Below, piece after piece: positions 1 to 5,801 of a stretch of DNA of 5,801 nt. This DNA is from an uncultured Chthoniobacterales bacterium. Its GTDB lineage: Bacteria; Verrucomicrobiota; Verrucomicrobiae; Chthoniobacterales; UBA10450. Below the pieces are notes generated by a model. The model worked only from the letters and a program-made list of their open reading frames with translations. It was not told the DNA's origin and made no database searches. The translations under genes and the position numbers were made by a program. The stretch is taken from NCBI GenBank assembly GCA_955652855.1, contig CATPCN010000391.1:1-5801 (forward strand), in the 5' to 3' direction. Each line of letters starts with the position of its first letter. Within the stretch, counting starts at the first letter, position 1.

Positions 1-569
1 CCCGTATTCGCGAGAAACGGGCCGCAGCCCCGCAGGTCCAGGCCGATTTCCAGGAAGAAAAAAGCGTTCATCTGCTTAACAAACCAATCACCAGCTCCGG
101 CAAAATGTGGTTCCAGGCGCCGAACAAGTTCCGGCGCGAAGCAAAAGGCAATTCGCCCAGCATCACCGTGAGCGACGGACAACAGCTTTGGATTTATTAT
201 CCGAAGTTTCAATCAGCCGAGCATTACTCGTTAGGCAAACGCTCGCCGCTCGACGCCGGCATCGCTGCCATCACCGCCGCGCTCAATTTACAAAACATTG
301 AGTCCACTTATCACATCGCCGCCACCAAAAAGGAAAAGGGCTACGAGCTCGATCTTGTTCCGCGCGTCCCCTCGTTGAAGCGGCTGCTCCAGCGTTTCAA
401 CATTACGATCAACGATCAGCTGCAAGTCGAGCGGACGGAAATGCTTCAGCCAAATGGCGACCGGATCGTGACGATTTATGCAAACGAAACGCGCGCGCCG
501 ATTCCTGGATCGACATTCGAATTTACGCCGCCAACCGGCACAGACGTAACGACACCGCTGGGCCACTGA
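1..569 (+). CDS. lolA: LolA-like outer-membrane lipoprotein carrier protein, 5'-truncated by window edge
   Basis: LolA proteins are periplasmic chaperones that take lipoproteins released by the LolCDE ABC transporter and hand them to the outer membrane. The reading frame is open from base 3 to the TGA at 567-569 (188 visible residues). The residues before the first in-frame ATG (105) already read as LolA (QADFQEEKSVHLLNKPITSSG), so that ATG is internal and the true start and signal peptide lie upstream of the window. Visible family features are the GKMWFQAPNKFRRE strand, the SDGQQLWIYYPKF segment, and the C-terminal FEFTPPTGTDV motif (visible residues 172-182), which matches the usual LolA ending FxFxPPxGxDV. 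Total family length is about 200-240 residues, so little is missing. The gene lies 50 bases upstream of the KTSC gene on the same strand and may be cotranscribed with it. Some LolA-fold proteins serve other lipid carriers, so the precise client is inferred. Confidence 0.85.
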   Translation, partial: RIREKRAAAPQVQADFQEEKSVHLLNKPITSSGKMWFQAPNKFRREAKGNSPSITVSDGQQLWIYYPKFQSAEHYSLGKRSPLDAGIAAITAALNLQNIESTYHIAATKKEKGYELDLVPRVPSLKRLLQRFNITINDQLQVERTEMLQPNGDRIVTIYANETRAPIPGSTFEFTPPTGTDVTTPLGH

Positions 570-584
570 AGTTTCTCGACTCCC

Positions 585-610
585 TCGCTCGCGGTGGCTA
601 GAACGAGCGA
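585..610 (+). repeat. Short inverted repeat between the LolA-like and KTSC genes
   Basis: TCGCTCG at 585-591 is the exact reverse complement of CGAGCGA at 604-610, giving a 7-base-pair stem with a 12-base loop. It ends nine bases before the ATG at 620. No T-tract follows, so it is not a standard intrinsic terminator. The KTSC gene has no clear Shine-Dalgarno sequence here. The hairpin could affect initiation or mRNA processing, or could be chance in GC-rich DNA. Confidence 0.3.
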
Positions 611-619
611 ACGAACGCC

Positions 620-952
620 ATGAGCCTGCGAAGAATTCTTCTCGTCTTCGCAATTGCGATTTTTGTCGGTCAAACTGTTCGCGCGCAGTCGGGCTCGACC
701 GAATCGGATGCGACGATCATTTCGCACATCCCGCGGCAACGGGTTACTTCGCAAGGTATCGTCGCCATCGGCTATAGCCAGCGGCGGCAGATTCTCGAGA
801 TCGAATTCACGAACGGCGCAATTTATCGCTACCTGGAAGTGCCGGCCTCGGTTCATCGTGAGTTGATGTCGCACGATTCGAAGGCGCATTATTACGACGA
901 GAACATTCGCGGCAAATATCGTTCTGTGCACGTTCGACCGAGAGCGCAATGA
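620..952 (+). CDS. Small exported KTSC-domain protein
   Basis: This 110-residue protein starts with an N-terminal signal peptide: basic SLRR, then a hydrophobic stretch at about residues 6-19, with a plausible signal peptidase I site after VRA (residue 22). The mature part is essentially one KTSC domain (about residues 42-100). It shows the pattern IVAIGYSQRRQILEIEF, the central YRY motif (69-71), LEVPASVHRELM, and SKAHYYDENIRGKY at the end. KTSC is named from the C-terminus of some lysyl-tRNA synthetases and also occurs as small stand-alone proteins; its function is unknown, with RNA binding only suggested. An exported copy does not fit a simple tRNA role. No good Shine-Dalgarno sequence precedes the ATG, but the signal peptide supports this start. 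Its stop overlaps the next start (ATGA at 949-952), indicating translational coupling. Confidence 0.82.
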   Translation: MSLRRILLVFAIAIFVGQTVRAQSGSTESDATIISHIPRQRVTSQGIVAIGYSQRRQILEIEFTNGAIYRYLEVPASVHRELMSHDSKAHYYDENIRGKYRSVHVRPRAQ

Positions 953-1164
953 CTCGTGAGCGCGAACTTCCCCGGCGCCAGATTTTTGTCCTGACGCCCG
1001 AGGAAAAAAGGACGGTCGCATTTATCTTATGCGCGATCGTTCTCGGCCTCGCCGCGAAACATTACCGTAACGCGCATCCGCAACCGCCGGTTAAGATCGA
1101 CAAGAAATATTCCTACTCACGCGCCTATCGACTTTCGCCTTCGCCAACTGCGGCACCCAAATAA
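949..1164 (+). CDS. Small single-pass membrane protein, function unknown
   Basis: A 71-residue protein with a basic, presumably cytoplasmic N-terminus (TRERELPRRQ), the segment LTPEEKRTVAFIL, and one hydrophobic helix at about residues 22-37 ending in AAKHYR. A basic, proline-rich tail (HPQPPVKIDKK, SPSPTAAPK) follows, probably outside the inner membrane. The ATG overlaps the upstream stop, and a weak purine-rich GAGAG (940-944) sits four bases before it. The LTPEEKR-helix-KHYR pattern recalls small membrane proteins, sometimes attached to helix-hairpin-helix DNA-binding domains, in Verrucomicrobiota; that is a recollection and not verified, and no such domain is present here. The overlap with the KTSC gene and the TM helix are the main evidence that it is real. 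No function is proposed. Confidence 0.65.
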   Translation: MTRERELPRRQIFVLTPEEKRTVAFILCAIVLGLAAKHYRNAHPQPPVKIDKKYSYSRAYRLSPSPTAAPK

Positions 1165-1179
1165 ACCGCGCCCATCCGT

Positions 1180-2754
1180 CTACTTTATTTCCAGCACCTT
1201 CATTGCGGCATTGCGCCCAGGAATGCCACTGACCGCGCCGCCACGTATCGCGCTCGACCCGCAGAGAAACACATTTTCAAATTCTGTTTCGACGCCCCAC
1301 GTACCGGCTTGTTCTTTTGTCGGCGCAAAAGGAAACGTCGGCGCGTCGTGAAAAATATTGCCGTGATACATGCCTAACGATTCCTCGATGTCGACGGGGC
1401 TCTTGCTTTCGATGCAGAGATTGCCGTTGCGCGCGACGGCGAGACAATCTTCGAGCGGCTCTTCCAGCCACTGGTTCATGCTCTCAAGAAATTTCTTTTC
1501 CGCCTGTTTGCGCATTGTCTCATTATCTTTCGCAAACAAACTCCACGGCGTATCGAGTCCGAACAGCGTCATGGTGTGAAAACCCTGTGACCGCAGCTCC
1601 GGCGCGAGAATGCTGTCGTCGGTGAGCGTGTGGCAGTAGACCTCGCACGGCGTTTTGTCCGGCAGCCGCCCTCGCGACGCTTGCTCGTAGCTCATATTCA
1701 TTTGTTCGTAACCTTCGTCGCTATGAAACGTTCCGCAGAACGCGTCGGCGGCCGGATATTTTTTCGCCTTCAACTTCGGCAACCGGCGCAGAAGCATGTT
1801 GATCTTGAACACGGAGCCTTCATCCGTCGCACCCGGCTGATACGGACTCTTCGTAAACTTCGCCAGCACGTTCCGGCCGAAGTTTATCATAAGAAATCGC
1901 GCCTCGACCGTCTGCCGTTTTCCCTCGAGCTCGAACTCCACGCTTCGTGTGCTCTTTTTCAGATCGAGCGCGCGAAGATCGACATTTGTTAGGAACTCAG
2001 CGCCGGCTTTGCGCGCGGCGTGCTCCAATTCGCGGGCGACAGTGCCCATCCCGCCGACCGGCACTTTCCATTCGCCCGTCTTACTGCCAATGAGGTGATA
2101 AAGAAAACACCGATTCTGCAAGAGCGACGGATCGTGCGAATGAGTGAAGACACCAATCTTGCCGTCAGTGAGAACGAGGCCGCGCAACAAATCATTTTGC
2201 AAATAACGTTCGATCGCGCGTCCGAGCGGTTCTTCCGCCAGACTGCGCCACGCTTCGCGCGAGACATCATCAACGTCGAACCGGCGCTTGAAATCTTCTC
2301 TCGCGACGAGCGGCTCGAGCATGCTGTCCCAAGAGTGTTCGGCGAAGACACGAGATAGATTGTAAAACTTTTTCATCTGCTCGTGCTCGGTCTCGCTTCC
2401 GGTAAGATCGACAATCGACTGCCGACTCACCTCTTCGTCGACATTGCTCAAGAGCAATCCGCTGTGGCGTCCATCCTTCACGTAAGGCGTGAACGACCCG
2501 GTCGCGCGTCTGCGAAGCTCGAGGTTCAACCCAAGATCGCGAATGATTTTCTCCGGGAACAGACTAACGAGGTACGAATAACGCGACAACCGTGCGTTGT
2601 AGTCGGGAAAAACTTTCTGCGAAGTTGTCGCGCCGCCGATGTAATCGTTCTTCTCCAGCAGCAAGACACTCAACCCCGCTCGCCCCAGATAAGTCGCGGC
2701 GACCAGGCCGTTGTGCCCGGCGCCTAGGATGACCACGTCGTAGTGAGATTTCAT
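1180..2754 (-). CDS. FAD-dependent oxidoreductase, phytoene desaturase/PYROXD2-like
   Basis: A full-length 524-residue flavoprotein of the CrtI/carotenoid isomerase/PYROXD2 superfamily, whose members use bound FAD in desaturation or isomerisation of hydrophobic substrates. The N-terminus carries the Rossmann dinucleotide motif GAGHNG (residues 11-16), with the second-strand acidic residue E34 expected to bind the FAD ribose, followed by GGATTS (40-45). A central PVGGMG motif (232-237), followed by a LEHAARKAGAEF helix, is typical of the family. The C-terminus has the second FAD-binding signature NVFLCGSS (494-501) and GGAVSGIPGRN (505-515). Length is close to that usual for bacterial PYROXD2-like proteins (about 520-540). 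No carotenoid genes such as crtB are nearby, so carotenoid synthesis is not supported and the substrate is unknown. The start at 2754 fits the family N-terminus, but no clear Shine-Dalgarno precedes it. It is transcribed divergently from the TPR genes and ends 15 bases from the convergent small membrane protein gene. Confidence 0.9.
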   Translation of the reverse strand: MKSHYDVVILGAGHNGLVAATYLGRAGLSVLLLEKNDYIGGATTSQKVFPDYNARLSRYSYLVSLFPEKIIRDLGLNLELRRRATGSFTPYVKDGRHSGLLLSNVDEEVSRQSIVDLTGSETEHEQMKKFYNLSRVFAEHSWDSMLEPLVAREDFKRRFDVDDVSREAWRSLAEEPLGRAIERYLQNDLLRGLVLTDGKIGVFTHSHDPSLLQNRCFLYHLIGSKTGEWKVPVGGMGTVARELEHAARKAGAEFLTNVDLRALDLKKSTRSVEFELEGKRQTVEARFLMINFGRNVLAKFTKSPYQPGATDEGSVFKINMLLRRLPKLKAKKYPAADAFCGTFHSDEGYEQMNMSYEQASRGRLPDKTPCEVYCHTLTDDSILAPELRSQGFHTMTLFGLDTPWSLFAKDNETMRKQAEKKFLESMNQWLEEPLEDCLAVARNGNLCIESKSPVDIEESLGMYHGNIFHDAPTFPFAPTKEQAGTWGVETEFENVFLCGSSAIRGGAVSGIPGRNAAMKVLEIK

Positions 2755-2783
2755 CTTCGCCGTGCAACGTTAGCAGTGCGAAG
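2755..2783. repeat. Imperfect inverted repeat abutting the oxidoreductase start codon
   Basis: CTTCGC (2755-2760) pairs with GCGAAG (2778-2783), and inside them TGC (2763-2765) pairs with GCA (2773-2775) around a seven-base centre. A two-by-two mismatch separates the stems. It begins at the base next to the oxidoreductase ATG. In that gene's mRNA it would form a hairpin covering the ribosome-binding region, or as DNA it could be an operator. The adjacent palindrome GCGATCGC (2783-2790) adds symmetry. The role is inferred only. Confidence 0.35.
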
Positions 2784-2840
2784 CGATCGCGAAAGCGAAT
2801 GGTGAGAGACAAGTGCAAGTGCGCTTCTGCATCGGTACTT

Positions 2841-2860
2841 TCCAAGCAGAGAGGCTTGGA
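2841..2860. repeat. Perfect inverted repeat in the leader of the tandem TPR genes
   Basis: TCCAAGC (2841-2847) is the exact reverse complement of GCTTGGA (2854-2860), with a six-base purine-only spacer AGAGAG. It ends 27 bases before the TTG start and 13 bases before the ribosome-binding site. No T-run follows on either strand, which argues against an intrinsic terminator. It could be a repressor or activator site, or an mRNA leader hairpin. I found no confident -35/-10 promoter pair on either strand in this 133-base divergent region. Confidence 0.4.
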
Positions 2861-2873
2861 TGAAGGTCCTGCC

Positions 2874-2878
2874 GGGAG
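2874..2878 (+). promoter_or_regulatory. Ribosome-binding site supporting a TTG start
   Basis: GGGAG lies nine bases before the TTG at 2888-2890, a good Shine-Dalgarno spacing. The equivalent GGAG of the downstream paralogue stands eight bases before its GTG start. The two start regions align (GGAGA, then AGCAG, then TGAAC), so the TTG is the positional match of that GTG. Confidence 0.6.
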
Positions 2879-2887
2879 ACAAGCAGT

Positions 2888-4927
2888 TTGAACTCGAAGA
2901 ATTTTTTCGCCGAACTGAAACGGCGCAACGTCTACAAGGTCGCCGGCGCGTACGCGGTGGCAGCGTGGCTGTTGATTCAGGCGGCTTCGATTGTTTTTCC
3001 TGCGTTTGAAGCGCCGGCCTGGGTGATGAAAGTGGTGATTGCATTTGTGGTGCTCGGGTTTCCTGTGGCCCTGACTCTCGCATGGGCATTCGAGATGACG
3101 CCGCAAGGAATGAAACGCACCGAGAACGTTTCGCCGGACGAGTTCATCCCGCAATGGAGTCGGCGGAAGTTCGCCGCATTGATCTTAAGCCTCGCGCTGA
3201 TCGCCGCCGGTCTGCTGTTATTCCAGGTTTTGCGCACCAAACCGGCGCCCGGGGTCGCAACTGCTAACGCGTCGCAGAAATCGATCGCGGTTCTGCCGTT
3301 CGAAAACCTGAGCCACGATCCAGACAACGCCTATTTTGCCGATGGGATTCAGGAAGAAATTCTGACGCGGCTCGCGAAGATCGCGGATTTAAAAGTGATC
3401 TCGCGCACTTCCACACAGCAATATCAGAGCAAGCCTGGCAATCTCCACGAGATCGCGAAGCAACTCGGTGTGGCGAACATCCTCGAGGGTAGCGTGCAGA
3501 AAGCTGGGGATTCCGTGCGCGTCAATGTCCAGCTCATCCAGGCAGCCAGCGATTCGCATCTTTGGGCCGACACCTACGACCGCAAGCTGATCGATATCTT
3601 CGGGGTCGAGAGCGAAGTCGCCAAAGCAATCGCGGCGCAGTTGCAAGCGAAGCTGACCGGCCGCGAGCAACAAGCCTTGGCTGTTAAGCCGACAAACAAT
3701 GTAGAGGCGTACGACGCCTATCTCCGGGGATTGGCTTTTGAAGCGCGCAGCGGGAATCTGTTAGTCAATGGACAGAAGGCCGCCGGTTTCTACGAGCGAT
3801 CGGTGCAACTTGACCCGGCTTTTGCGCTAGCCTGGGCCCGACTTTCTCGGGTGGAATCGTTGCTGTATTTCAACGGTACGGCCGCCGCCCGGGAGGCGGC
3901 GGAGCGTGCTTTAAAAGCCGCGCAAAAACTCCAACCAAACGCGCCCGAAACATTGCTCACGCTGGGTTATTATCAGTATTGGGTGCTGTGGGAGTACGAG
4001 CTTGCCAAAGTAACTTTCGGGCTGGTCCGGAACGCTTTGCCGGAAAGCAGCGACGTGGCGGCAGCACTCGCCAAAATAGCACGACGACAAGGCCATTGGG
4101 ATGAAAGCATTGGCTACGCGGAACAAAGTCTCGTGCTTGATCCGCGCAATAGCGGATGGGTAAGTGACCTGGCATGGACTTACTCAATGCTTCGGCAATT
4201 CCCGGCGGCGCTGAAAGCGTACGATCGAGCGCTGGACATCGAACCAAATGACCCGGACCTGATTGCAGAAAAGGCCGCGATTTATCAAGCCGAGGGTGAC
4301 TTAGAACAAGCCGGGAAATTGCTCGCAGGAGTAGATGCTCGCACTGCTCCTTTGATTGCCTTCGAAACCAAAATTACGCAATTGTTTCTGGAGCGGCGCT
4401 ACGGCGAGGCGATTCGACTGCTTAAAATCCGGCTCACTGAATATCACGAGCTCGGCGACGCCGAAAGGGCCTTTGAACAACAGCTGCTGGTTTTCGCTCA
4501 GCGGTTTGCAGGTGATACTGCAGCCGAGAAATCTACTGCTCAAGAAGCGCAGCGTACGCTCGAAGCGCTCTGCAAGAAGGACCCAACTAGGGCGTCTCTG
4601 ACGGCGTTGCTTTCGCAAGCCTACGCCGCGCTTGGTGCGAAGAATGAAGCGCTGAGGGAAGCTGAGCACGCAGTCGCGCTGCTGCCAAGTGCAAAAGATG
4701 CAGTGGACGGGCCGGGATTCGAAGAGAATTTAGCGCTCGTAGAAGTCAGCGTCGGCGAGACTGGTCGGGCGATTTCGAGGCTGCATCATCTTTTAGAGAT
4801 CCCGCATAACAGTTTCCTGTACAACACTGCACCGATTACGCCGGCGTTTTTACGACTCGATCCGATATGGGATCCTCTACGGAACGATCCGCGCTTCCAG
4901 AAGCTCTGCGCGGAGAAGCAGCCGTGA
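2888..4927 (+). CDS. Membrane-anchored FlgO/TolB-N-like domain and TPR-repeat protein (first paralogue)
   Basis: A 679-residue protein that starts with TTG. Residues 1-80 form a conserved block, NFFAELKRRNVYKVA then FPVALTLAWAFEMTPQG, with membrane segments at about 18-37 and 45-67; a third follows at about 94-115. Positive charges lie before TM1 and between TM2 and TM3, so the N-terminus is probably cytoplasmic and the rest periplasmic. Residues 131-258 form a FlgO/TolB-N-like domain (KSIAVLPFENLS, then ADGIQEEILTRLAKI, VISRTST, LEGSVQ, HLWADTYDR). From about 272 to 600 there are degenerate TPRs, clearest at 386-420, 421-454 and 570-600. The C-terminus carries LRLDPIWDPLRNDPRF (655-670), a recurring ending in this family. 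The same FlgO/TPR part elsewhere is attached to CadC-like DNA-binding, kinase or adenylate cyclase domains; none is present here. The stop overlaps the next paralogue's start by four bases, so the pair is very likely one operon. Function is unknown; a scaffold or sensor role is inference. Confidence 0.88.
   Translation: MNSKNFFAELKRRNVYKVAGAYAVAAWLLIQAASIVFPAFEAPAWVMKVVIAFVVLGFPVALTLAWAFEMTPQGMKRTENVSPDEFIPQWSRRKFAALILSLALIAAGLLLFQVLRTKPAPGVATANASQKSIAVLPFENLSHDPDNAYFADGIQEEILTRLAKIADLKVISRTSTQQYQSKPGNLHEIAKQLGVANILEGSVQKAGDSVRVNVQLIQAASDSHLWADTYDRKLIDIFGVESEVAKAIAAQLQAKLTGREQQALAVKPTNNVEAYDAYLRGLAFEARSGNLLVNGQKAAGFYERSVQLDPAFALAWARLSRVESLLYFNGTAAAREAAERALKAAQKLQPNAPETLLTLGYYQYWVLWEYELAKVTFGLVRNALPESSDVAAALAKIARRQGHWDESIGYAEQSLVLDPRNSGWVSDLAWTYSMLRQFPAALKAYDRALDIEPNDPDLIAEKAAIYQAEGDLEQAGKLLAGVDARTAPLIAFETKITQLFLERRYGEAIRLLKIRLTEYHELGDAERAFEQQLLVFAQRFAGDTAAEKSTAQEAQRTLEALCKKDPTRASLTALLSQAYAALGAKNEALREAEHAVALLPSAKDAVDGPGFEENLALVEVSVGETGRAISRLHHLLEIPHNSFLYNTAPITPAFLRLDPIWDPLRNDPRFQKLCAEKQP
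4912..4915 (+). promoter_or_regulatory. Ribosome-binding site for the second paralogue, inside the first gene
   Basis: GGAG lies eight bases before the GTG at 4924-4926, within the last codons of the upstream gene. This supports the GTG start and translation coupled through the GTGA overlap (4924-4927). Confidence 0.65.
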
Positions 4928-5801
4928 ACCCGCGCAACTTCTTCGCCGAGCTGAAGCGGCGCAATGTTTACAAGGTGGCGATCGCCTACGCGGTTGTCGG
5001 CTGGTTGTTGATTCAAGTTGCGACGCAGGTCTTTCCATTTTTTGAAATTCCAAACTGGGCGGTGCGGCTGGTCGTGCTGCTGCTGATCATCGGATTTCCG
5101 GTGGCGCTGGTTCTGGCCTGGGCCTTTGAGCTGACGCCGGAAGGAATCAAGCGCGCAGAGGATGTTTCAGAGGCTGAAGCGTTCTCAAGCAGGAAACGAG
5201 GCAAATGGATGATCGCAGTCGTCGTGGTCGCGATGGCTGCGCTCGCGTTGCTGATTATGCAATTAGTGAAAAACCGGAGCCGGTCGGCCAGCGTGGAAAT
5301 TCCCTCGAACAACGCAATTCCGCAGAAAAGCATCGCCGTCCTCCCTTTTGACAATCTGAGTGGCAACCCTGAGAACGCATACTTCACTGAGGGCATCCAG
5401 GAAGAGATTCTGACGCGTCTGGCCAAGATTGCCGATCTCAAGGTGATCTCGCGCACGTCCACCGCGCGCTACAAGAGTTCTCCGGACAATTTGAAGGAGA
5501 TTGCCAGGCAACTCGGCGTTTCGAACATCCTTGAAGGCAGTGTGCAACGCACCGCCGATCAAGTGCACGTCAACGTGCAGCTAATCAAAGCGGCGAGCGA
5601 CGCCCATCTTTGGGCGGAAGTTTACGATCGGAAGTTAACCGATATTTTCGCAGTCGAAGCAGAGATCGCGAAAACGGTGGCGGACACTTTGCGAGCGAAA
5701 CTCACCGGCCCTGAAGAGCACGCGCTTTCTGCGTATCCCACCGACAATCCAGCGGCTCATCAGCTTTATTTGAAGGGGAGATATTTCTGGAATAAGCGCA
5801 C
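4924..5801 (+). CDS. Membrane-anchored FlgO/TolB-N-like and TPR protein (second paralogue), 3'-truncated by window edge
   Basis: The frame is open from the GTG at 4924 to the window end (292 complete codons). It has the same layout as its upstream neighbour: NFFAELKRRNVYKVA at 5-19, membrane segments at about 18-37, 45-67 and 94-115, and a basic SRKRGK stretch before the third. The FlgO/TolB-N-like domain runs from 135 to 262 (KSIAVLPFDNLS, TEGIQEEILTRL, VISRTST, LEGSVQ, HLWAEVYDR). The visible end, AHQLYLKGRYFWNKR, is how the first TPR usually begins in this family, so a TPR array of several hundred residues is expected beyond the window. Hand alignment with the first paralogue gives 96 of 128 identical residues in the FlgO-like domain and 55 of 82 in the N-terminal block. 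The GTG start is supported by the aligned start region and an upstream GGAG. The predicted topology is N-terminus inside and TPR part periplasmic. The specific role is unknown. Confidence 0.87.
   Translation, partial: MNPRNFFAELKRRNVYKVAIAYAVVGWLLIQVATQVFPFFEIPNWAVRLVVLLLIIGFPVALVLAWAFELTPEGIKRAEDVSEAEAFSSRKRGKWMIAVVVVAMAALALLIMQLVKNRSRSASVEIPSNNAIPQKSIAVLPFDNLSGNPENAYFTEGIQEEILTRLAKIADLKVISRTSTARYKSSPDNLKEIARQLGVSNILEGSVQRTADQVHVNVQLIKAASDAHLWAEVYDRKLTDIFAVEAEIAKTVADTLRAKLTGPEEHALSAYPTDNPAAHQLYLKGRYFWNKR

Noticed and set aside
105..569. ATG at 105 as the start of the LolA-like gene
   Set aside because: The frame is open upstream to the window edge and those residues match the LolA N-terminal region, so this Met is internal.
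476..1021. Minus-strand open frame opposite the LolA and KTSC genes
   Set aside because: Its Arg-rich composition with no recognisable domain, opposite three supported genes, makes it an antisense shadow.
1165..1179. Bidirectional terminator between the convergent genes
   Set aside because: The 15-base gap contains no inverted repeat or T-run; any terminator would have to lie inside coding sequence and none was evident.
1630..1992. Plus-strand open frame inside the oxidoreductase gene
   Set aside because: It is fully antisense to conserved FAD-oxidoreductase coding sequence and has no motif of its own.
2783..2790. GCGATCGC palindrome as a HIP1-type element
   Set aside because: HIP1 is meaningful through high copy number in cyanobacteria; I noted only this copy, and nothing else suggests a cyanobacterium.
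2564..3154. Minus-strand open frame spanning the divergent region
   Set aside because: It overlaps the well-supported oxidoreductase and TPR genes in other frames, is rich in Arg/His/Cys, and shows no domain; it is a shadow frame.
2888..5801. Class III cyclase, CadC-like regulator or Ser/Thr kinase assignment for the TPR genes
   Set aside because: The C-terminal module is shared with such proteins, but the N-terminal region here is membrane helices with no cyclase, winged-helix or kinase motif.

Overview
The window looks like a chromosomal segment of a Gram-negative-type (diderm) bacterium of moderately high GC. A LolA-type lipoprotein carrier implies an outer membrane. The combination of a small LTPEEKRTVAFIL membrane protein, a PYROXD2/CrtI-like oxidoreductase and tandem 'NFFAELKRRNVYKVA' TPR membrane proteins resembles soil Verrucomicrobiota (Chthoniobacterales/Spartobacteria type). 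That placement is inferred from recalled protein style, not from a search, and is only moderately certain. No RNA gene, CRISPR array, insertion sequence or phage gene was seen.

Left part (1-1164, + strand): the 3' end of a LolA-like gene, whose start lies before the window, is followed by a small exported KTSC-domain protein and a 71-residue single-pass membrane protein. The last two overlap by ATGA (949-952) and are probably co-translated. With LolA only 50 bases upstream, the three may form one envelope-related transcription unit.

Middle (1180-2754, - strand): a full-length FAD-dependent oxidoreductase of the phytoene desaturase/PYROXD2 superfamily. It converges on the first unit with a 15-base gap. 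A 133-base divergent intergenic region (2755-2887) separates it from the next genes and holds two inverted repeats, one beside each gene start.

Right part (2888-5801, + strand): two tandem paralogues joined by a GTGA stop/start overlap (4924-4927). Each has a conserved N-terminal block with three predicted membrane segments and a FlgO/TolB-N-like domain. The first continues into a long TPR array; the second is cut by the window edge as its TPR region begins. Hand alignment gives about 75% identity over the FlgO-like domain (96 of 128 residues) and about two thirds over the N-terminal block. Synonymous codons differ widely, so the duplication is not recent. The likely topology puts the FlgO/TPR part in the periplasm, with no recognisable catalytic or DNA-binding domain.

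The tandem paralogue pair with its divergent regulatory region is the most interesting part. The family type is widespread and its function is not established; nothing here proves a new system.
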